From: Littorina saxatilis | Taxonomy: Eukaryota > Mollusca > Gastropoda > Littorinimorpha > Littorinidae | NCBI RefSeq assembly: GCF_037325665.1 | Contig: NC_090248.1 | Span: 17,850,580-17,914,579 of the forward strand | Direction: 5' to 3' | Length of the DNA stretch: 64,000 nt | Notes under the pieces: generated by a model | The model's database searches: none | What the model was told of the DNA's origin: nothing | What the model saw: only the letters and a program-made list of their open reading frames with translations | Position numbers and translations under genes: made by a program | Part shown: positions 44,738-64,000 of the stretch, in pieces | How the letters are laid out: each line of letters starts with the position of its first letter | Numbering within the stretch: the stretch's first letter is position 1

Positions 44738-45785
44738 TATATATTAAATTATATTTCTTCAATTATGTGTTGTTGTGTTCTAACTCATTCGATGAGTTGT
44801 CATTTTACTGCTGTCTACGGGATTATCATAAATAAACATTCCATATTCATCACAGAAACTCTTGAGAAGATTGTTTTTAAATATTTGCCTATATATCATG
44901 TATATATCATTATATGATAATGCATAGGCTTATTTTATATATGTGCCGGCATGATTGTTTCTGTCTAGTTATATTAGAAGGCCAATGCAATTGTCAAAAG
45001 TGTGTGTGTGTGTGTGTGTGTACCTGTTTGAGTGTTTCTGTGTTTCTGTGTGTTTAATTTGATCCCAAAATCAACCAATCTGGATCTGGATCTGGATTCT
45101 TTACGTTGCAGGAACCACTGTTGGTCATCTTCGCAATCATTTTATTTGTCTGGACAGAAAATAGACAGAAAAGAACATACAAAGCATGAACTGCAAAAGA
45201 TAAATGCATGAAAAGAAGGATCTAAAAAAGATAAGCAGATGTGGACTTTTCTGGGGAAAAATAAAGAGAAAGCTACCTCTGGCTGCAAAACAGAAAGTTG
45301 TTGACAGCTGCTGAAGAGAGGCTAATTAACACTGTAACACACACAAACTTGTGGAATCTCAAAGTAAAATCTAAAATAGTAATACAAAATGTACTTATTC
45401 ATCCACACCCATCCTACCCATAACAATCAATTCTTACCAAGCGTGAACCAGTTTAGTTTTAGTTTCATGTACCTCAATTTGCCTTCCCTCAGTTTGCATC
45501 ATCCGCGTTGCAGTGTGCTTAGAGTTACCTCCCTTGGGGAATTGTGGTGAAAAGGTAAGCACCTTGGTCATGCGCTTTGTTTGCTCTTTAGACTGATTAC
45601 TTCATGGTTTAAATCAGCTAGACCAGCTATGAAATACTTGAAGATTTCAAGAAAGGGACGCAAATTTGTGTGTGGCTGCATCGGCTGGCAGTACAACATG
45701 TGTGCCGGTCACTCCCTGTCGGAGGACAGATTCATAACTAAAGACCGTCTTTGCGGTGAAGGTCAAACGAACGGATTGGAACATC
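44738..45785. other. IDH3G upstream region
   Basis: It holds a (GT)n run at 45000-45022 and must include the IDH3G promoter and 5'-UTR; any shared control of RFT1 would also lie here or further left. I see no clear TATA box or other defined site. Confidence 0.4.
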
Positions 45786-55625
<9,840 letters not shown>

Positions 55626-57769
55626 CTTGTAGAACTAATTCCGTGCTCACCTCTTAATTAACACTGATATTTCTAAAGGACTTTGGTTCTTGTGACTTCT
55701 TCAATACCATCTTTCTGGCCTGAAACTAAGTCAACTTTCCATAATAGTAATGCTTCAGATATTCTCTGTTTAACTACTTCCTGCTAAACAACTGATTCAG
55801 AATGAATATTCCTCATGGTTAGTTGCCATTGCTCATAAGCTACATTCAGACATGACAGTATTATTCAAGACAAAAGTTTCTGAAAGACATTACTATTCTA
55901 CATTTGCTAACTCAAGCCCTATCTAATGCATCACAGCTTTTTGCCACTTCCGCACAACGGTAGCAATTAATTATGTAATTAAGAAACAGACCCTCTGTTG
56001 ATATGTATCTGTCCACTGCAAGAGTAGGTAGGGGATCATATTTTACTGGGCCTTGGATGTGCATTTTTGAAATCGTGGCTACTCCGGTATTCTCAGACCT
56101 GGGAACCCATACGATTTCGCCGTATTTTGTACGCATGATTGTCGAGAATACGATCAGTACGGTCAGTGGGAAAAAAATACGACGAGAATTAAAGATTCCT
56201 AGACTACTTTTCTTCACAAGCCCATATTCATCCCGAAGCCGATCCAGTATTTTGACACATGATTACAGTTTTTGTCAGTAAACTTTGAAAAAAGCATTTG
56301 TTTTAAATGTATATAGGTAAACTTGATTAACGGTGTGACGGACACGTGTGAAGCATGTTTTAATCATGGATGTTCAAACGCTGTGTGGAGTACGCTCACT
56401 TTTATGAATATACACCAAGTTTGTTTGATAATACTCTAAGTGCAAAACAGGGGTTCCCTGGTCTGTATTCTGGTGTGTTTTAGCAGTTGTGTGTAACTTG
56501 ATGCATGAGCGCTTTGTACAGAAGCACACATATTTTGGCAAAGCAGAGTTACATAGTTTATCTGGGGAAAAAAAATGGACAATTGTTGAACATTTTTGTT
56601 CAATTAACTTACATGTTTTGTTGTTTATTTATGTAATTGCACTCAATTTTCTGAATATTTTTGTTTCCTTCACTGATGCATGAAGTTGATGGCAGATCCA
56701 GGATCATGCATTTTGAAACAACTAATTCATGAAGGATTCAAAACTTAATGCTAAGCTGCTCGTTTGTGTAATTTCACTTTGTGAAATCTATCTGACACAT
56801 CTGTGAAACTCATTGATTGCAATCCACTGAGAAAGTGATTGTGTAGCGTTCTGGATTAAAAGGTACCTTGCTTCCCATGTAAATGATGTTGTAAACCACC
56901 ACAGATCTGTCCTGGCTTTGACAAGGAATTTCACTGAGACACTTACCAGAAATCAACAGCCTGGGTGTTTCCTGTACGATGGGAGTGGTGGGCTTGTTAT
57001 TTTTGCGGAATTAATTATGAAACTTAAGCTTATTTCAATATGTAAAGTCAATTCAGCAAAATATTCTCACCCTGTGCAGGAAGCTGTTGTTATTTGGTAT
57101 GAGTCTGAGTTGGAGGATGCTCTAGTTCCAGTAAAACCATGAAGGGATGTGTAATTGTCAATATGATTGTGTACATGAGAGGGGAGGTATCTTTAATCGA
57201 AAGGGTGTGCAGAAGAAGCAGTGTGCTACGCTGAATGCAGTCATTTAGGACAATAGGAAGAGTGTGGCAGGCTGGAGAACTCTGCTCAGATCCTTGGTTT
57301 CCTGAGGAAAGCAACTGTATTTCCAGGAAAAAAAATTGGGCCTGCCCCAAAAACATTTTTGTGAAAAGAGAAGCAATCTTTCCCAGTCTATTTCCAAATC
57401 CACCCTATTTGTCAGCCATATGTACTAGCTGCCAGAAAAGGTAATCAGGATTTTTTAAATTTCCCACGAGGGAGTTGCCCCGACCAGTCCCCAATCTGTT
57501 TTCAGAGATTGTATTCTTCATGCAGCTCTTATTCTCCAGCCTGGTGGGTAAATAGGCATGGTGAAATAATGTTTGATGGTGTGTGCCAAAAATAATGAAA
57601 TGACTTTTTCCAGGCTGCATAGTGCTGAATGAATTGTGGGTGAGTGTGATTTTAGGTGGAATGGTTTTTGTCAGTTGATGAGAAGCATGCCTGACCACAC
57701 CACAGGTTTTCAGTTTTGCAGACCAGTTTTGTTGGTTTTATTTGGTCATTAAGGTTGAACTTGGTGTTG
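55626..57769. other. IDH3G 3' flank
   Basis: Follows the IDH3G stop. The sequence at about 56093-56135 (cagacctgggaacccatacg then atttcgccgtattttgta) resembles the end of the 28007-29485 hAT-like element, suggesting a solo remnant; no partner end was found. No other gene is seen. Confidence 0.45.
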
Positions 57770-57771
57770 TA

Positions 57772-57949
57772 CAGTGGTATCTGTGATGTGAGTCCCCCTC
57801 CGATGAGAGGACACCTCTCAATAAAGGACAGCTTTTCTTGTCCCTCAGTCAGTAAACTTAACTAAAGTATACCTGCCACGAGAAGACACATGCAATCTAG
57901 GGACATTTTAGTTTGTTTTCAGGGTGTCCTCTCATCAGAGGTACCACTG
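57772..57949. mobile_element. Tc1/mariner-type MITE
   Basis: TA-bounded, 178 bp, inward ends CAGTGGTATCTGTGATG and CAGTGGTACCTCTGATG followed by agaggaca on both sides. Confidence 0.83.
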
Positions 57950-57951
57950 TA

Positions 57952-58700
57952 TCAAGACACAGTAGAGCCTAGTGGTGATCGGTATTGACAATTTTGGGGG
58001 GCTCATTTTGTTTTGTATTTCAATAGTTGCGTAGAAAAGAGAATTAACACCAAATATATTGAAAATACTCAACAGTCTCCAAGAAGCACAAAGTGGATAG
58101 GTCATATTTTTGAGACCAACCAAGAACAGCAACAAAGAAACAAAAAAGAATGGGTGAGTTAGTTAAATAGTATGTACACATATAATTATGCAAACGACTA
58201 ACATTTACTCAAACAGCTAACGCTTGTGCTAAGTTCCTCCAGCTTTTTCGAATGCATAAGCAGGAAAACAATTGTTATACTAAAACAGCTTGTTTAGAAA
58301 GAACTAACACTAAACTTATCTGAAATTTTTATTTCTTTTACTAATTTTTGTTATGGAACACTGTGTTGCCTTTTCTCTGAAGGAGCCGTATAGTAGACAA
58401 GCTGTCTCTCCCATGCAATGCTTGCTTATATATTTGAATTTTTGTGTGTGTTTTTGTTTTTGTTTTTTGTATGTTGTTACTGTATTCTAAAATACTGGAA
58501 ATTGGCAACCAGTCAGTTGTACCAGCTATGATTCCTTTTGACAGTTTAACCTGGTAAAAAGCTATCGCAATATTATCACACCCTATCTAAACTGTTTCCT
58601 CCAACTAAAGGACCGTATTTTATGAGACCTAGTTTCCCTGTCTTTTGGGTAATACCGTTTAACAGGACACCAGTAACTGTGGTCACTGTGCATGTAATAG
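57952..58700. other. Intergenic stretch without a recognised gene
   Basis: AT-rich sequence with no recognised coding or repeat signal. Confidence 0.5.
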
Positions 58701-60929
58701 TACCTGCTATTCCGACTTGGTCGTGTGACAGACGTTTTCTTCCACACGAGATTACGTTGATTGTCTAACGAAGCCGTCAGGCTGAGTTAGACATCAGCTA
58801 ATCGAGTGTGGAAGAAAACTCTGTCACACGACCAAGTCGGAATAGCATTTATGTCTCACAGCTTCAACAGAGGAGAGAACAAACACGTTTTGTGTACTCA
58901 AGCTTGACAAACCTAAACACAGGAGCAGCCATTGTGGAGAGATCTACTTTTTGACGGAAGTGACCGAACAACTGTGAATGACGTCTCGGTATATGTGAAT
59001 GGCATCACAGTCATCGTCACAGTCTGTATCTTTTGAAGCATCGCATTCTTCATGACGTCTTTCTGTGTCTGCATCCGCGAAATGTTTGTTCATTCCGGAA
59101 TCTTTGTCATCTATGTTCAGAACTCTGTCCTTATAGTGTCAGACTAACAGGCCTCTTGAGCGAGCCACTCTCCAAGGGAAGGTAAATTCGCGTATGGAAA
59201 CAGTACTGTCGTCTGGGATGCCGTTTTCAGTATTCTGAGCGTTGAAGAATTTGTAAAGAGAAGAAACAATAACAGCAGGAGAAATAAAAGTCGTGTGTGC
59301 ATTTTTTGGCTTTTGGAGGGACGATTTTGAGTTTGAATCCGTTCTTGCCATGCTTCTAAAGCGTGTAACATATGGGTGTTTTTCAAAAAAGAACGAAAAA
59401 TGAGACTAGTGAATGGTTAAAAGTGAATTTATTCCAAACTCTTAACAAATGGGTTGACATTATTCAGCACACCCAGTGCCATGTTAACATAAGATATGTA
59501 CTCTTAATAAAGAATGGTTTTGCCACAAAAAAAAATCACAAAAAAATATTTTGTTGCAGTGGTCAGTCGTGTTACTCTTTCTTTAATTTTTTTTTAGTTT
59601 TGAAGAAATGTTGACAGATGACTAGTTTGCCTCCAGTATGACAAAAACAATACACTTTTCACTTTCTGAAGAAAAATATATACCTTAAAGTGAAAGAAAG
59701 CGATAAAAATTAAAGAAATTGTCACTCAAATGAATAAAAATCATTTTTGAAAAATGTCAAACATCGCCAGCAGCTTGAAACTTGTTCATTTCTTGCAATT
59801 GTATTTTTCTCGAATCAAGTATTATGAGAGCATTGAGCAAAAGATAAACAGACTGAAAAGAATTATATCTTCCTGGAAATTCTGCATTCAGAAGCCTCAG
59901 TAACACCAATGACGTGTGTAACACGACTGAGTAACATGACTGACATCTCATAACACGACTGACCATCCTCAGCTAACTTTGATTTATGAACTGATTTTAA
60001 CTTTAAACGTAAAGTTAATTAAATGGGGAAAAAAATTGCTTATATGTAGTAAGACATTTTTACTTTATTTCCACCTTTTAAGCCTAACTCCACAACTTGA
60101 CCAAAAAAATGCAAACTTATCACAAAATAAACTGTAATGATCGCGCCGTGAATTTGCACAGGCCTAGCAAAATCGCAATTTTATATGATTCAAGGAAAGA
60201 ACAAAATCTTATTTATTTGCAGCATTACTACAGAACTGTACTGCAATGCACTGTAACATTATTGATTACAGCAAAATTACTGACAGATGGTAACAGCACT
60301 GAGACCAAATTGCCTTGGCTGGTTTCGACAGAAGTTACACGTACAAAAACGATCAGCAGTGTTATACTGTTTGACAGAAATACAATTCTTTTCCTCAAAC
60401 GGCGAAGACAAAGCATAAACAGGATTGTTTTAAACAACCAAAGCTGCACAGTTTTTTTAAACAGTAACATTACAGGCATGGTAACACCACTGACACCAAA
60501 TTGCCTTTAGATGTTTCGACAAACAATAAAACGTTCTGAAACAGATCAGCAGTGGAATCCCCAACGTTCTGGCACGAACAGTACAGTGACCTAGCTGGAC
60601 TCTAGCACATTCAACTACTCAGGTACTTGATTAGGAGTGCAGTCAGCAGTTGGTGAATATGGTAGACCCGGTGTGAAGTGGTTTGGGATCCAGTGCGTCA
60701 TGTTCATGTCAACACGTGCAGACGTCCATATATGCCCATGAATGTTTTTTGCTTTATTATCTTCATCACTTCCGCTTCCTATATTCGTTTTACGGTGTTC
60801 TCGTCCAGGGACATTCCAGGAAGGTATTCGTCAGAATACATTGCAAAGCTCTTGATGATGTGTCCTCTGCGTTATTTGCTGGTCTCGAAGCATTTCCTCA
60901 GGTTTTCTGCTTTCAAGAAGTATTCAGAA

Positions 60930-61185
60930 TAGTTAGTTAGTTAGTTGTTGCTTTTTGGGTCCAGCGCACCATATAGGCCAAATCAGGACCCCACAAGTTT
61001 AACATTACAAATATTTAAAATAAACCAACTTTACTAAAGAAAATTAGGAATGTCACCCGAAGGTAACATAACAGCTATATCGAATACCTACGTGTCAGGA
61101 AACCCAGGAACTCTCATGTCAAATTTCATAAAGATCGGTCCAGTAGTTTGGTCTGAATCGCTCTACACACACACACGCACAGACA

Positions 61186-61267
<82 letters not shown>

Positions 61268-61345
61268 TACATACACCACGACCCTCGTCTCGATTCCCCC
61301 TCTATGTTAAAACATTTAGTCAAAACTTAACTAAATGTAAAAAGT
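60930..61345 (-). mobile_element. LINE-like 3' end with (AC)n, nested in E2
   Basis: It starts with (GTTA)4, which would be a tail on the - strand, then tgctttttgggtccagcgca. Further on, gtcaaatttcataaagatcg then gtccagtagtttggtctgaa and a (CA)n tract of about 50 units (61163-61263) resemble 3' ends of RTE-like LINEs. These may be two adjacent repeats. Confidence 0.5.
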
Positions 61346-61370
61346 AACAGAAGAATGTAAATTCCTTCAG

Positions 61371-61436
61371 ATCGCCAGAGACACACAGTAAGATCGCCAG
61401 AGACACACAGTAAGATAGCCAGAGACACACAGTAAC
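61371..61436 (+). repeat. Three 22-bp tandem units
   Basis: agatcgccagagacacacag then ta, three times, the last with one change. Confidence 0.9.
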
Positions 61437-62309
61437 ACAACTGATTCGTTAAAAAAACACATCTTACCTTTCTACACTTATCAAGTCCACCATACACAAG
61501 CGATCAAACTCGCTTAGCTGTTCCCGCTGCAGAAAGCTGCTGAAGGATGAGGGATAACTACAGGCCCAAAATGGTTTAAAAAAACTGGAGTACTCATTGT
61601 TTAGGTCTGTTTAACTGTTCTGGTAACACCACTGACAAAAAAAGTGACAGACACTCATTTTTGAGAGTTTAAGTCCACATTCAGAGTCTGGGTCAACCTT
61701 ACAATCACAATCTGTTGCAATAATCCAAAGGTGCTCATCCCGTAAGCAATTTTTTTGATATTTTTTTAATGGTCTACAATTTTTTTTCTTCTTTAGAGGT
61801 GGTGGAAGTTTTGAGTGCCTTCAAAAAGACAGGCATTTTTAGATACCCCTACATGTTTAAACCATGCAAAACTAACTTTCAAGTGTCAAGAATGTACTTT
61901 AATGAATGTTCATGTTGTTGTCTATTCATTTTTGGTAAAAAAAAAAAAAAAAAGTATTATATTAAGATAGATAGGACATGTTTCTTTCTGAATTAATTTC
62001 AAAATCAAAGACACGTTTTGAGTGCCTTTAAAAAGACAGGCATTTTCAGATACCCCTACTTGTTTAAACCATGCAAAACTAACTTTCAAGTGTCAAGAAT
62101 GTACTTTAATGAATGTTCATGTTGTTGTCTATTCATTTTTGTAAAAAAATTTTTAAAAAAAATGTATTATATTAAGATAGATAGGACATGTTTCTTTCTG
62201 AATTAATTTAAAAATCAAAGACACGTTTTTCGTACATTTTTGAAAAACACCCATATAATCTTGCACACGTTTGCTTTAGTAGTGGCAAAGAAGGAAAGCG
62301 TGTGACATT

Positions 62310-62944
62310 ATGTTTTGTTGTTCAATGTTTGGTTTCAGATACAGCAACATAACTTTTGATTTTGTTGGCATATGTTCCCAACCTGTTTACTGATTGTGTT
62401 CTGTTCTGATGATTTCTGTTGTTTTTACTTTTGTTTCTTTTCCTTGTTTACGTTTGGTGATTTTTATTGTCGGTGTGTTAAGCAACACGACTTTGTCTGG
62501 TTTTATGTTCACATAATTTTGAGTTTCTTCTCTTGTACACTGTGCTATTTCTTCTTCTTTCTACTATGCATGTGTATGTTGCAAAGATACTACTATGTTT
62601 GCTTTTTGTGTTTTAGTTCTAATCTTTAGATTCTTGATGCACACTCGCTTATTTCTGGAAATGATTTTCTACTATTTTCTTGAATGCAGCTACAAGACGT
62701 TTTGCCCCATGCTTTAAATATGTAAACCATGGCAATTATTGAAACCACTACAGACCCATGCAAGCTTTTACATGCGATACAAGTATCTTTTCACTAACAC
62801 ATAGTACAGGTTGGCAGTATGGCTGCTCCCTGTGCAGTCTTTCAACAGTTTCATTGAATGAATCAAATGTATTGTCATTGTTGCTGGTGCAGCTGCATGT
62901 GCCTTGCATGGATGTTTTCTGTGAGATAGCCACCATGATTTTTT
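62310..62944. other. Intergenic stretch without a recognised gene
   Basis: T-rich sequence, no coding or repeat signal recognised. Confidence 0.5.
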
Positions 62945-63035
62945 TTTTGACTCGCCTGAGTAATGGGTGAGTCTTAGTATTCATTTGTGTTGGTCTTGTT
63001 TTTGGGGAGAGGGGGAGAGGTCTTAAAAGGGTGGT

Positions 63036-63072
<37 letters not shown>

Positions 63073-63493
63073 CGGGTTAGGGGGAAGAATTTACACGATG
63101 CTCCCCAGCATGTCGTAAGAGGCGACTAACGGATTCTGTTTCTCCTTTTACCCTTGTTAAGTGTTTCTTGTATAGAATATAGTCAATGTTTGTAAAGATT
63201 TTAGTCAAGCAGTATGTAAGAAATGTTAAATCCTTTGTACTGGAAACTTGCATTCTCCCAGTAAGGTCATATATTGTACTACGTTGCAAGCCCCTGGAGC
63301 AAATTTTTGATTAGTGCTTTTGTGAACAAGAAACAATTGACAAGTGGCTCTATCACATCTCCCCCTTTCCCCGTCGCGATATAACCTTCGTGGTTGAAAA
63401 CGACGTTAAACACCAAATAAAGAAAAGAAAAGGTGGTTTCACTGTAATGGGAAATGACGAAGGAGAGTCGTGTAAGCATTTGCTTTTCTTGTT
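62945..63493 (+). repeat. Hairpin-ended interspersed repeat split by a SINE
   Basis: It starts gactcgcctgagtaatgggt then gagtctta (hairpin), as in the copies at 28333 and 34522, and ends gtcgtgtaagcatttgcttt then tcttgtt. The SINE at 63037-63430 interrupts it. Confidence 0.65.
63037..63430 (+). mobile_element. Non-tRNA SINE-like element with expanded poly-C start
   Basis: Full-length relative of the copy at 1013, but its 5' C run has grown to about 35 C. The flanks share aaagg(g)tggtt at about 63026-63036 and 63429-63439, an imperfect target duplication. Confidence 0.83.
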
Positions 63494-64000
63494 GTTGAAA
63501 GAATAATGGCTTTTTTAAATTCAAAACATTCAAAATGATATCAGTTACTATTTAGAAATGAGAAACATGCGTTGATTCAGACAGAACTATGCGAGATCTC
63601 AAATAATGAAGAATTTTGGAGCTTGGTTGTAGATACTCCTTGCACTTCCTTCCTGGGTTTGATGCCCTCCATACATGGTGCGAGTTAGGTAGACCCTCGT
63701 TCAATTTCAAGGTCACTGTGGGGTCAAGTTGGGGTCTAAAAGTTGGAAGTTTATAATTTTCTTGAACGTTTATGAAGCCAGATCTTGAAACTGCACAACG
63801 TTTGGCAACTAGTATCCATTATCTATACTTCCGGTGTAACCCAAGTCTGGTTGGTCCAAGTTGAAATTTAAGGAACAAAGAACAAACAATGATCACTTTT
63901 CTGAAGATTTGTTTTAAGCCAGAGCACAATAAAAGGAGGTGTGTGTGTGCATGCATTTGTGTTTGTTTGTGTTACAGCAGATCCTCTTTTTCATCATATG
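63494..64000. other. Right edge; diverged repeat, no gene recognised
   Basis: The segment near 63695-63730 (caaggtcactgtggggtcaa) is related to the repeat in IDH3G intron 2. Nothing else is recognised. Confidence 0.45.

Larger units (their letters stand above)
59373..62253. mobile_element. Transposon E2, copy B, full length
   Basis: It is 2881 bp, TA at both sides (59371-59372, 62254-62255). Ends read inward TGGGTGTTTTTCAAAAAAGA and TGGGTGTTTTTCAAAAATGT, then acgaaaaa on both. The motif TAACACnACTGAC or its complement occurs at least nine times. A tandem duplication of about 215 bp lies at about 61800-62215. I see no transposase, so it is nonautonomous or from an unfamiliar family. A LINE-like repeat (60930-61345) is nested in it. 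Confidence 0.82.
58701..62309 (-). mobile_element. Element E1, copy 2, interrupted by E2
   Basis: 58701-59370 and 62256-62309 together are the reverse complement of 33348-34072. The terminal foldback lies at about 58705-58845. The E2 insertion sits where the empty copy has gtaacaTAcaatcttgc in this orientation, leaving TA on both sides. Confidence 0.8.

Noticed and set aside
60097-60510. A 137-residue frame in E2 as a possible transposase
   Set aside because: No DDE-type or helix-turn-helix motif is visible, and the corresponding region of copy A does not keep the frame.
61050-61310. Frame with a poly-His-Thr tail
   Set aside because: It translates the (CA)n tract.

Overview
The window looks like nuclear DNA of a gastropod mollusc. 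The support is indirect: spliced animal genes with long introns, a very dense and diverse set of short inverted-repeat transposons, DIRS-type tyrosine-recombinase retrotransposons, a tRNA-derived SINE, many microsatellites and long poly-C/poly-G runs. A caenogastropod such as a periwinkle is my guess from the repeats, not something the sequence proves. I see no rRNA gene, no free-standing tRNA gene and no CRISPR array.

Host genes. (1) 583-15774, + strand: the last four exons of a gene that enters from the left edge. The protein is acidic and serine-rich and ends in a basic C-terminus; I do not recognise it. (2) 8516-9785, + strand, inside the last intron of gene 1: pieces of a gene or pseudogene with the cysteine-rich domain found at the C-terminus of P2X7 receptors. 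(3) 23483-38823, - strand: a complete 13-exon RFT1 gene (539 aa, ER N-glycosylation). (4) 45786-55625, + strand: a complete 12-exon gene for the gamma (regulatory) subunit of mitochondrial NAD-dependent isocitrate dehydrogenase (384 aa). RFT1 and IDH3G are head to head, and the roughly 7 kb between their start codons is mostly transposons.

Mobile DNA by region. 1-452: end of a hairpin-ended repeat family. 1013-1382: SINE-like element. 1564-2154: TA-flanked element. 3265-4597: hAT-like element with 6-bp duplications. 5465-6131: Mutator-like transposase piece and a DIRS end. 6781-8204: TA-flanked element with a small hAT-like element nested in it. 10340-11338 and 13715-14340: TTAA-flanked elements. 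16699-22829: a piggyBac-like element holding a 5.3-kb DIRS retrotransposon. RFT1 introns: SINEs, two TTAA elements, a hAT-like element with a transposase fragment, and hairpin-ended repeats. 38917-42725: a TA-flanked transposon (called E2 here) with a second DIRS-like element inside. 43259-44735: pogo-like element. IDH3G introns: a tRNA SINE, a LINE scrap, the non-tRNA SINE, a foldback and a pogo-like element. 58701-62309: element E1 with a 2.9-kb E2 nested in it, which itself holds a LINE-like repeat. 62945-63493: hairpin-ended repeat split by a SINE.

The most interesting signals are an exact 92-nt internal complementary region in the DIRS element that matches both of its ends; an E2 family with a TA target and a dispersed TAACACnACTGAC motif; a hAT-like group with 6-bp target duplications; transposons and a microsatellite sitting right at splice sites; and repeats packed with nuclear-receptor half-sites near two metabolic genes. 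All coordinates come from reading the sequence by eye; no alignment or database search was run.
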